Source: Bacteroidota bacterium (GTDB lineage Bacteria; Bacteroidota; Bacteroidia; Flavobacteriales_D; Crocinitomicaceae). Taken from it: a stretch of DNA of 5,465 nt. Shown here one piece after another: positions 1 to 5,465 of this stretch. The stretch is taken from NCBI GenBank assembly GCA_024280195.1, contig JAJRQP010000168.1, positions 1-5,465 of the forward strand, read 5' to 3'. The notes below the pieces were generated by a model that saw only the letters and a program-made list of their open reading frames with translations, was not told where the DNA came from and ran no database searches. Numbering within the stretch: the first letter of the stretch is position 1; each line of letters opens with the position of its first letter. The position numbers and the translations under genes are program-made.

Positions 1-1
1 T

Positions 2-67
2 GATTTCAAACAGACCAAGAATGATAAACGAATCATGAAAACAGGTCACGTGAATATTATCAGGTAA
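2..67 (+). CDS. C-terminal end of an unidentified protein, possibly a type IX secretion substrate (partial)
   Basis: An open frame enters from the left edge and ends at TAA 65-67, giving 21 residues that finish in KTGHVNIIR. A strong terminator begins about 20 bases after this stop, which supports a real gene end here. The ending (basic residues, then a short beta strand closing in hydrophobic residues plus Arg) resembles the last strand of the gliding-motility-associated (type B) C-terminal sorting domains of Bacteroidetes, which often end like GTVTLIR. That resemblance is an inference from a very short stretch. The frame and stop are directly visible, but the protein's identity cannot be settled from this window. 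Confidence 0.5.
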   Translation, partial: DFKQTKNDKRIMKTGHVNIIR

Positions 68-86
68 GAAAGTTATTTGATCCGAA

Positions 87-124
87 AAAAAAAGCATCCT
101 TTATGAGTAAAGGATGCTTTTTTT
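87..124 (+). terminator. Rho-independent terminator after the left-edge gene
   Basis: A perfect inverted repeat pairs 87-103 with 108-124 around a four-base loop (TGAG, 104-107). The core arms are GCATCCTTT (94-102) and AAAGGATGC (109-117). They are flanked by a run of nine A (85-93) on the left and seven T (118-124) on the right, which is the classic intrinsic terminator layout. It sits about 20 bases after the stop at 65-67, so it should end that transcript. The A-run makes it potentially active on the other strand too, but no minus-strand gene ends here. An ATG at 103-105 lies at the top of the hairpin and is probably not a start codon. Confidence 0.92.
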
Positions 125-150
125 GTGGGGGAAAGGTTAATTTTGAATTC

Positions 151-1377
151 GTGGGAAAAAGTAAAACATATTTAATCATCGGTAAAGTTTGGCCAGAACC
201 AGGTTCTTCTGCTGCAGGGACTAGGATGATGCAATTAATTGTTTTTTTTAAGAAGAATAATTGCAGAGTTGTTTTTGCGTCTTCTGCGAATAAAACTGAA
301 CATCAAGTTGACTTAGAAAAATTAGGGATTGAATGTGAATCAATTGTGTTAAATGATGCTTCTTTTGATGATTTCGTATTAAAACTCAATCCTGAAGTGG
401 TATTATTTGATCGCTTTACAACAGAGGAACAGTTTGGTTGGAGAGTTGCTAATATTCTTCCTAATACAATAAGAATACTTAATACCGAAGACTTACACTT
501 CTTACGCGACGCTCGAAAAAATGCAATAAAAAACAGAATTGATTTGGATGTGAATAACATTCGTTCTGAAATAGCTATGCGAGAATTAGCAGCTATACAT
601 AGAAGTGATTTAAGTCTATTTGTTTCGGAGTTTGAAATAGAATTATTGACTAAATATTACCAAACTCCTATAAATCGAACTTTATATTTACCATTGTTTT
701 CTGAGAAGAAAGATGACATCAATAGTTTTGAGAATAGAGAGGGGTTTATGTTTATTGGTAATTATTTTCATGAACCTAATTGGGATGCAGTTCAGGTTTT
801 GAAGAAAGAAATTTGGACAAGAATAAAAAAGGAACTTCCCGACGCAACGATTTCGATTTATGGAGGATATGCAGGGCAAAAGGTGACAGATTTACACAAT
901 GAAAAAGATGGTTTTTTAGTAAAAGGAAGAGTTCAGGATTCTTCAGAGGTAACAAAATCTCATCGAGTTTCATTAGTCCCTCTTCGATTTGGAGCAGGAA
1001 TTAAAGGGAAAATATTGGAAGCAATGGAAAACGGAACACCTATTGTTACTACTTCTATTGGTGCTGAAGCAATGATGAGTAGAGAGAATTGTAATGGGTA
1101 TATTGAGGATGACTTTGATGCTTTTGCAAGAAAAGCGGTAGAGTTGTATTTGTCGCAAGAGAAATGGCTAACCTCTCAAGAGAAGGGGTTTAAAATTATA
1201 CAAGACAAATTTAGCAAGGAGCAATTTGAAGAGTCATTTGCTAAGACTTTAAAAGAGTTATCTGAAAACTTTTTGGAAACCCGCGAAAGTGATTTGCAAT
1301 ACAATTTATTCAATCACCATTCTTTGAAAAGCTCGATGTATTTATCGAAGTGGATTTCTGAGAAAAATAAGGCATAA
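151..1377 (+). CDS. GT-B fold glycosyltransferase (GT4-like, Glyco_trans_1_4 domain)
   Basis: A 408-residue protein if started at GTG 151. It probably transfers a sugar from an activated nucleotide donor during cell-surface or secreted glycan synthesis; donor and acceptor cannot be told from sequence. The N-terminal Rossmann half opens with a beta strand and glycine/proline loop, GKVWPEPGSSAAGTRM (residues 11-26). The C-terminal half starts at a FIGNYFHEPNWDAV segment (201-214), common in this family, and carries the donor-binding stretch GAGIKGKILEAMENGTPIV (281-299), the equivalent of the family's E-x7-E region. No signal peptide or membrane helix is visible, so it is probably cytoplasmic or loosely membrane associated. 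An in-frame ATG at 103 would add 16 residues (starting MSKGCFFCGG), but these are encoded by the terminator hairpin and its T-tract. Starting at the next ATGs (226, 229) would delete the N-terminal loop. GTG 151, directly before the first strand, is therefore preferred. The gene stands alone, with a hairpin right after its stop. Confidence 0.88.
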   Translation: MGKSKTYLIIGKVWPEPGSSAAGTRMMQLIVFFKKNNCRVVFASSANKTEHQVDLEKLGIECESIVLNDASFDDFVLKLNPEVVLFDRFTTEEQFGWRVANILPNTIRILNTEDLHFLRDARKNAIKNRIDLDVNNIRSEIAMRELAAIHRSDLSLFVSEFEIELLTKYYQTPINRTLYLPLFSEKKDDINSFENREGFMFIGNYFHEPNWDAVQVLKKEIWTRIKKELPDATISIYGGYAGQKVTDLHNEKDGFLVKGRVQDSSEVTKSHRVSLVPLRFGAGIKGKILEAMENGTPIVTTSIGAEAMMSRENCNGYIEDDFDAFARKAVELYLSQEKWLTSQEKGFKIIQDKFSKEQFEESFAKTLKELSENFLETRESDLQYNLFNHHSLKSSMYLSKWISEKNKA

Positions 1378-1407
1378 AAAAAACCGTTTCGAAAAAGAAA
1401 CGGTTTT
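1376..1407. terminator. Bidirectional intrinsic terminator between convergent genes
   Basis: An eleven-base perfect stem, AAAACCGTTTC (1380-1390) with GAAACGGTTTT (1397-1407), closes a six-base loop. Read on the minus strand the stem is followed by eight T (complement of A 1376-1383), a good terminator for the small gene whose stop is at 1424-1426. Read on the plus strand the T-run is only four bases and lies within the stem, so termination of the glycosyltransferase transcript is likely but weaker. The hairpin overlaps the last bases of the glycosyltransferase stop codon (1375-1377). Confidence 0.85.
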
Positions 1408-1423
1408 AAAATAGAATAAATTT

Positions 1424-1693
1424 CTAGTGTCCTTTTTTAGCACAACAAGATTTTTTCTTTGTAGTTGTTGCAGCAGAACCTGTTGCAGTTGCATGAGAAG
1501 AACAAGATCCTTTCTTTGCTGAAGCTTTATCTGCAGAACAGCAAGCTTTCTTCTTTGATTTCTTCTTTTTCTTATCGTCGTCTTTCTTAATGATAGTTGC
1601 TGTTTGTGTGTTAGCTGAAGTTTGAGCTACAACCGTTGATCCGTAAGATCCAACAAATAACATCAATGTAAGCGTTAAAAATACTTTTTTCAT
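1424..1693 (-). CDS. Small secreted lysine- and cysteine-rich protein of unknown function
   Basis: An 89-residue protein starting at ATG 1693 and ending in TAG. Residues 1-23 form a clear Sec signal peptide: MKK, a hydrophobic core, and a VVA-Q cleavage site. There is no cysteine at the cleavage point, so it is not a typical lipoprotein. The predicted mature chain of about 66 residues is extremely basic (18 Lys, no Glu, and four Asp, three of them in one DDD cluster). It contains five cysteines as two CC pairs (51-52, 83-84) and one single (64), separated by Ala/Ser/Thr/Lys-rich linkers, and ends in KKGH. I do not recognise a family. Clustered cysteines with His at 67 and 89 could bind a metal or form disulfides in the periplasm, but this is inference. 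The signal peptide, ATG start and following terminator argue that it is a real gene. It diverges from the sensor kinase across 107 bases. Confidence 0.8.
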   Translation of the reverse strand: MKKVFLTLTLMLFVGSYGSTVVAQTSANTQTATIIKKDDDKKKKKSKKKACCSADKASAKKGSCSSHATATGSAATTTKKKSCCAKKGH

Positions 1694-1800
1694 AGGTGTC
1701 TTTTATAATTTTTTACTAATTTACAATTATAATACCTTTCCAAGAAATTTTATCCCCATTGTTTTATGGATTTAACATATATTTAAGTTTTAAAATTTCA
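1694..1800. promoter_or_regulatory. Divergent intergenic region holding promoters for the small secreted protein and the sensor kinase
   Basis: These 107 very AT-rich bases separate two divergent start codons, so both promoters should lie here. For the minus-strand gene the best match to the Bacteroidetes -7 element (TAnnTTTG) is TATAATTG, read at 1731-1724, with one mismatch; it would give a leader of roughly 25 bases. For the plus-strand gene, TACCTTTC at 1733-1740 and TATATTTA at 1778-1785 each miss by one base. None has a convincing TTG at the usual -33 distance, so the individual boxes are tentative. I see no clear operator repeat. No Shine-Dalgarno sequence precedes either start, as is usual for the phylum. 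Confidence 0.4.
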
Positions 1801-3531
1801 ATGAAATTAATTTTAACCGTATTTCTCTTATTATTTTCCTTGTTTGGCTCGTCTCAGTCCATTCAGTCTGTTGACAAGATAAATGATCAGATGGTTTTTA
1901 AAGAGTTAATTAAAAATCTGGAAGATAGTAAAAGTATTCTGCTCAAAAATATTTCAGATGCCGAATCCATCGAGTATAGAAAAGGAATGGCAGTTTCTCA
2001 TTCTAAATTGGCGATTGTATACTCCTATTTAAAAGAGTCAGAGAAAGCATATGCAAGTACAATTATCTCTTCCAATTATTATAAAGAAACCAATGATTTT
2101 ATTGGCTTGGCTGAGTCGTATGCTGACTTAGGATATGTAATAAAAGACATAGATCTTCCCAAGGGGTTGGATTATTTTAGAAAAGCACTTTCTCTTGGGA
2201 AACAGCATGAATTAGGAGAATTAAATGAGAAAATATATAACAACTATGGTGTTCTCCAAAAAATGAAACCGGATTTAGACAGTGCATTATTCTATCATCA
2301 AAGTGCATTGGCTGTTGCAAAGAAATATAATCTTGTTCATGCCATTCCATATGACTTGAACAATATAGCAGTGATTTACAGTCAAAAGAAGATGTACACG
2401 AAGGCTTTTGAGGCACTCAGACAAAGCGATGCGTATAGAATAAAGGAAAATAATGATATGAATTGGGCTGATAATTTGGCTTATAGAGCAGATATCTATT
2501 ATGATATGGCAATTGCGGATAGTGCGATTGTCTATTATTCTCAATCTCTTGAATTAGCCAAAAAGACCAATTTTCAGAACCTTATTAAATTTTGTTTGGA
2601 GAGGTTGTCAGAGTTGCATGAAGCAAAGAATGATTCAGATAAAGCATTGTATTACTTTAAGCAATTGAAGGCTCATAATGATAGTATTCTCACAATAGAA
2701 ACAAACAATACTATAGCAACGCTTGAAGAGGAGTTTGATGTTGCAAATAAAGAACAACAGATCGCTGAGCAGAATATTAAAATGTTAAAACAGGAAAACA
2801 ATTTGTACTTGATACTTGTTGTATTTTCGATTTCGATTGCATTGAGTATTTGGTATTTTTCCCGTTTAAAAAGAAGAAAGAAAGAAGAGTTAGCAAAAGT
2901 CCATCATGAGCAAGAGCTTGAGAAAGCAAATTTTGAGAAAGAATTCATAGAGGAGAAATTAAGAATAAGTAGAGAATTGCATGATAACATTGGTTCACAA
3001 TTGACTTTTATGATTAGCTCTGTTGATAATTTAGTATTTGTTGAAAAGAAAGAGGAGGCAAAGAATCGTTTAGAAAAGATCAGTAATTTCGGACGATCAA
3101 CAATGAAGGAGTTACGTAGTACTATTTGGGCAATGAAAAATGATGGAGGTTCTCATATCGAATTAATTACAAAGATTAATGAATTAAAACTAAGTCTTCC
3201 AAATTCAATTCAAGTCGAAGTCATTGATTCTTTACAAAGCAAAATCACTTTTAATTCTACTCGAATGTTGAACTTGTATAGAATGGTTCAAGAAGCTTTG
3301 CAGAACATTGTTAAATACGCAAATGCATCGGAAGTGAAAATTGTTTTTTCTCAACTTAACAGTATAGTTTCTGTTGAGATAATAGATAATGGAGTAGGGT
3401 TTGATACTTCTGTTAATTCACAAGGGAATGGACTTTACAATATGAGAAAACGATGTGAAGATTCAGATGCTTCATTCTCAGTGATTAGTTCTAAAGAAGG
3501 AACGACAATTCGATGTGAAATGGAGGTTTAA
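1801..3531 (+). CDS. TPR-containing sensor histidine kinase (HisKA_3 / HATPase_c, NarX/DesK-like)
   Basis: A 576-residue membrane sensor kinase that should autophosphorylate on His and pass the phosphate to a response regulator, typically of the LuxR/NarL type for HisKA_3 kinases. Residues 1-20 are a signal peptide. About six tetratricopeptide-like units follow (roughly 68-95, 104-135, 144-176, 184-216, 223-256, 262-296), predicted to lie in the periplasm as the sensing or protein-binding part. Next come a charged helix, one membrane segment (about 335-354) followed by basic KRRKK, and a cytoplasmic coiled coil. The HisKA_3 H-box is RISRELHDNIGSQLT, with the phospho-acceptor at His394; ELRSTIWAMK (437-446) is a conserved part of the dimerisation region. 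The ATPase domain shows an N-box (EALQNIVKYA, Asn502), the G1 box DNGVGFD (529-535) and the G2 box GNGLYNM (542-548), so it looks catalytically complete. The frame extends upstream to a TTG at 1759, but ATG 1801 begins exactly at the signal peptide and is preferred. No response regulator is adjacent. Confidence 0.93.
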   Translation: MKLILTVFLLLFSLFGSSQSIQSVDKINDQMVFKELIKNLEDSKSILLKNISDAESIEYRKGMAVSHSKLAIVYSYLKESEKAYASTIISSNYYKETNDFIGLAESYADLGYVIKDIDLPKGLDYFRKALSLGKQHELGELNEKIYNNYGVLQKMKPDLDSALFYHQSALAVAKKYNLVHAIPYDLNNIAVIYSQKKMYTKAFEALRQSDAYRIKENNDMNWADNLAYRADIYYDMAIADSAIVYYSQSLELAKKTNFQNLIKFCLERLSELHEAKNDSDKALYYFKQLKAHNDSILTIETNNTIATLEEEFDVANKEQQIAEQNIKMLKQENNLYLILVVFSISIALSIWYFSRLKRRKKEELAKVHHEQELEKANFEKEFIEEKLRISRELHDNIGSQLTFMISSVDNLVFVEKKEEAKNRLEKISNFGRSTMKELRSTIWAMKNDGGSHIELITKINELKLSLPNSIQVEVIDSLQSKITFNSTRMLNLYRMVQEALQNIVKYANASEVKIVFSQLNSIVSVEIIDNGVGFDTSVNSQGNGLYNMRKRCEDSDASFSVISSKEGTTIRCEMEV

Positions 3532-4343
3532 AACAGCTGGTAAGTATAAATCCACAGAAGAAAGAAAGGTACAGTAAATAATGTTGCATCGAATCTATCT
3601 AAAACACCTCCGTGTCCAGGCATAATGTTTCCAGAGTCTTTCACGTTTGCACTTCTTTTAAAAACGGATTCTAGTAAGTCTCCAATGATGGAACATGGAG
3701 CAATGATAAGAGCTGCAATTATCCAAAAGTAAAACCTTTCAGGATCGAAGAAAGTCCCAATTACAATTCCGGAAATTAATGCAAAAATGATTCCTCCAAT
3801 TGTTCCTTCCCATGTTTTATTAGGAGAAATTCTTTCGATTAATTTTGTTTTGCCAAAGAATTTACCTGAAAGGAAGGCAAAAGTATCATTCATCCATGTG
3901 ATTAGAAACATTCCAGCAAGAAGAGGGAAGGAGTTTGTGTCGCTGTATATGATGAATTCAATTAAGGTAAAAGGTACTATGACGTAGAAAATGCCGAGAC
4001 CTAAAACACTAGTGTTAAGCAAAGGATTAGATTTCTTTCTCCAGATTTCTGAAGCAAACAAAATGAAAAGTAATGGAACAATTAAGAGAATAGCAGTTGA
4101 AATTAACTGTCTAAATATAACTGCAGTTGCTACTCCAAAAATTAAGAAACCAATAAATGATGCGAACTTCCAGTTGATGGAAATTTGCTCACTCTTATCA
4201 AAAAGTTTGTAGAATTCAATCAGTCCAAGGACTGCAAATCCAGCAAAAATAAAGACAGCAACTTCTTTTGAAAACCAGAGAGGTAATAGAACGATGGAAA
4301 CAAATACGGCTCCTGATAATGTACGTACGAGGATATTATTCAT
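3528..4343 (-). CDS. cdsA: Phosphatidate cytidylyltransferase (CDP-diacylglycerol synthase)
   Basis: A 271-residue integral membrane enzyme that makes CDP-diacylglycerol from phosphatidic acid and CTP, the common precursor of the membrane phospholipids. About eight hydrophobic helices span the protein. The C-terminal part carries the full CDS family signature, SVFKRSANVKDSGN (226-239) running into MPGHGGVLDRFD (241-252), with the conserved Lys-Arg, Lys-Asp, His-Gly-Gly and Asp-Arg-x-Asp residues. It is preceded by the other conserved block, NDTFAFLSGKFFGKTKL (152-168) and SPNKTWEG (173-180). Length is normal for the family. ATG 4343 is chosen as the start; a TTG at 4355 would add only four residues. 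The start overlaps the end of the DUF2007 gene by 8 bases, so the two are probably translationally coupled. It is the last gene of the ftsH operon in this window, and its stop overlaps the stop of the convergent kinase gene by 4 bases. Confidence 0.96.
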   Translation of the reverse strand: MNNILVRTLSGAVFVSIVLLPLWFSKEVAVFIFAGFAVLGLIEFYKLFDKSEQISINWKFASFIGFLIFGVATAVIFRQLISTAILLIVPLLFILFASEIWRKKSNPLLNTSVLGLGIFYVIVPFTLIEFIIYSDTNSFPLLAGMFLITWMNDTFAFLSGKFFGKTKLIERISPNKTWEGTIGGIIFALISGIVIGTFFDPERFYFWIIAALIIAPCSIIGDLLESVFKRSANVKDSGNIMPGHGGVLDRFDATLFTVPFFLLWIYTYQLF

Positions 4344-4563
4344 CTTTAGAGTCAATTATTTGTTTAGCGACTTGTTCATTCTCTTTCAAGACTTTTAAAT
4401 AGACATATCCAAATGCATTGTAGGACGAATCCCTTTCATCTATCAGTTTAACTTTAATCCCTTCGTCTTCCAGTTTTAATTTGAAAATACGGGCAGAATA
4501 TTCGTCAGTACCTTGATAGACAGTTACGATATTAGACTCCGGGACTAGTTTCGTCCGAAGCAT
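4336..4563 (-). CDS. DUF2007-like small protein (putative signal-transducing protein)
   Basis: A 75-residue soluble protein from ATG 4563, with no signal peptide or membrane helix. It follows the DUF2007 pattern: strand IVTVYQG (12-18), a helix around EYSARIFKLKLEDEGI, strand KVKLIDE, the loop DSSYNAFG, strand YVYLKV, and a final helix ending in QIIDS. Such ferredoxin-like domains are annotated as putative signal-transducing proteins, but no molecular function is established to my knowledge. The start is uncertain. ATG 4599 would give 87 residues and a 68-base overlap with ftsH; ATG 4563 leaves a 32-base overlap. The conserved core begins only around residue 10 of the shorter form, so I prefer 4563. 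It is sandwiched by overlaps between ftsH and cdsA, which implies co-expression with membrane-protein proteolysis and phospholipid synthesis. Confidence 0.82.
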   Translation of the reverse strand: MLRTKLVPESNIVTVYQGTDEYSARIFKLKLEDEGIKVKLIDERDSSYNAFGYVYLKVLKENEQVAKQIIDSKDE

Positions 4564-5465
4564 TATCCACTTGCTCTTTAGTTTCTGTATCAGTCCCATT
4601 TTCAGTTACTTCGTTCTTCTCTTCAGTTGCTTCCTTCTTATCTTCAACCTTTGTTTTTTCTTTAGTAGTTGAATCCTCGATTGGTTCTTTATCCCATATT
4701 CTCTTTCCGAAAACAGCAATTAAGTCTTCCTTAAAGATAACTTCTTTTTCGAGTAATTTTTCTGCTAACAAACCTAGCTTTTCTTGGTTCTCAGTAAGAA
4801 TTTTCAGCGCTCGTTGATATTGCTCTTCAATTAGTTTACTAACTTCTTGATCAATAATCATTGCAGTTGCTTCAGAATATGGTTTGGTGAATTGATTGCC
4901 ATTTGGATCGTAGTAAGAAATATTCCCTACCTTTTCATTCAGACCATAGATAGAAACCATTGCGTATGCTTGCTTGGTGATTTTTTCTAAATCACTCAAT
5001 GCTCCCGTAGAAATTTTACCGAAAGTAATTTGCTCAGCTGCTCTACCTCCTAATGCACTACAAATATCATCTAAAATTTGCTCAGTTGTGGTAATCATTC
5101 TTTCTTCCGGAAGATACCAAGCAGCACCTAAAGATCGACCACGAGGAACAATGGTTACTTTAACCAAAGGATTCGCATGTTCTAGCATCCAAGAGATCGT
5201 TGCATGTCCAGCTTCATGATATGCAATTGATTTCTTCTCCTGAGGAGTAATTATTTTATTTTTCTTTTCAAGACCACCAATAATTCTATCAACTGCATCT
5301 AAAAAGTCTTGTTTTTGAACGTGCTTCTTTCCTTTTCTTGCGGCTATCAGTGCAGCTTCATTACAAAGGTTAGCTATGTCAGCCCCAGAGAATCCGGGAG
5401 TTTGTCTAGACAAGAATTCTACATCAATTCCTTCTTCTAGCTTGATTGGCTTTAAATGAACCGCA
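4532..5465 (-). CDS. ftsH: ATP-dependent zinc metalloprotease FtsH, C-terminal part (5' end beyond window)
   Basis: The last 310 residues of FtsH, the membrane-anchored AAA+ protease that degrades misassembled membrane proteins and some regulatory proteins. The frame stays open to the right edge, so the transmembrane region and the Walker A and B motifs are outside the window. Visible residues start AVHLKPIKL, then the AAA lid segment TPGFSGADIANLCNEAALIAAR (residues 22-43 of the visible part). The zinc site HEAGH (encoded at 5204-5218) follows, and the third zinc ligand is probably the Asp in STGALSDLEKIT (codon 4991-4993). The block SLGAAWYLPEER after the zinc motif is the form I associate with Bacteroidetes FtsH. 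After the conserved end near AVFGKRIW there is a 53-residue low-complexity tail rich in Glu, Lys, Thr and Asp, ending SPGV. An apparent start near 5413 is only a TTG Leu codon inside the AAA lid, not a real start. It is the first visible gene of the ftsH-DUF2007-cdsA operon. Confidence 0.97.
   Translation of the reverse strand, partial: AVHLKPIKLEEGIDVEFLSRQTPGFSGADIANLCNEAALIAARKGKKHVQKQDFLDAVDRIIGGLEKKNKIITPQEKKSIAYHEAGHATISWMLEHANPLVKVTIVPRGRSLGAAWYLPEERMITTTEQILDDICSALGGRAAEQITFGKISTGALSDLEKITKQAYAMVSIYGLNEKVGNISYYDPNGNQFTKPYSEATAMIIDQEVSKLIEEQYQRALKILTENQEKLGLLAEKLLEKEVIFKEDLIAVFGKRIWDKEPIEDSTTKEKTKVEDKKEATEEKNEVTENGTDTETKEQVDNASDETSPGV

Noticed and set aside
138..145. TAATTTTG, a perfect match to the Bacteroidetes -7 promoter element, just before GTG 151.
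   Set aside because: No TTG lies at the usual -33 spacing, and initiation about 5-7 bases downstream would leave no leader before GTG 151. The region is so AT-rich that a chance match is likely.
303..1158. Several minus-strand open frames of 60-85 codons within the glycosyltransferase gene.
   Set aside because: They lie opposite a clearly coding frame with family motifs, and their translations show no domain or signal pattern.
1561..1590. Lysine-codon-rich stretch of the small secreted gene, considered as a simple repeat or slippage site.
   Set aside because: AAA and AAG codons are mixed with Ser and Asp codons, so there is no long homopolymer, and the frame is intact from signal peptide to stop.
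1759..1800. Upstream extension of the kinase frame from a TTG at 1759, adding 14 residues.
   Set aside because: ATG 1801 starts exactly at a typical signal peptide, and the extension would put extra residues before it with no supporting features.
2177..2544. Two overlapping minus-strand open frames opposite the TPR region of the kinase.
   Set aside because: They are antisense shadows of a well-supported gene, with Cys/His/Ile-rich translations typical of non-coding frames.
3787..4212. Two plus-strand open frames opposite cdsA.
   Set aside because: They are antisense to conserved CdsA motifs, and no independent evidence for them is visible.
4974..5219. A plus-strand open frame of 81 codons opposite ftsH.
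   Set aside because: It covers the antisense of the conserved protease domain, and conservation of that domain explains the open frame.

Overview
The window looks like ordinary chromosome from an AT-rich member of the Bacteroidota, most likely a flavobacterium-like lineage (inference). The signs are: strong FtsH and CdsA sequences of Bacteroidetes type in one operon with a DUF2007 gene; a periplasmic-TPR sensor kinase of a style common in that phylum; almost no Shine-Dalgarno sequences before the starts; and a possible type IX secretion C-terminal signal on the fragment at the left edge. I see no rRNA, tRNA, CRISPR array, insertion sequence, attachment site or replication origin.

Left part (1-1410, plus strand): the last 21 codons of an unidentified gene, a strong intrinsic terminator (87-124), then a GT-B-fold glycosyltransferase whose most sensible start is GTG 151, not the ATG that lies inside the terminator hairpin. 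A second hairpin (about 1376-1407) separates it from the convergent gene that follows and has U-tracts on both strands.

Middle part (1424-3531): a small secreted, lysine- and cysteine-rich protein of unknown function on the minus strand. It is divergent, across a 107-base intergenic region, from a complete sensor histidine kinase on the plus strand (signal peptide, about six periplasmic TPR units, one membrane helix, HisKA_3 and HATPase_c domains). No response regulator lies in the window.

Right part (3528-5465, minus strand): a tightly overlapping operon read right to left as ftsH (its 5' part lies outside the window), a DUF2007 small protein, then cdsA. The products are a membrane-protein quality-control protease, a putative small signalling protein, and the CDP-diacylglycerol synthase of phospholipid synthesis. 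The cdsA stop codon overlaps the kinase stop codon tail to tail.

I did not find a convincing previously undescribed system. The points most worth a second look are the small Cys/Lys-rich secreted protein with its divergent kinase partner, the gene overlaps in the ftsH operon, and start-codon corrections at three genes.
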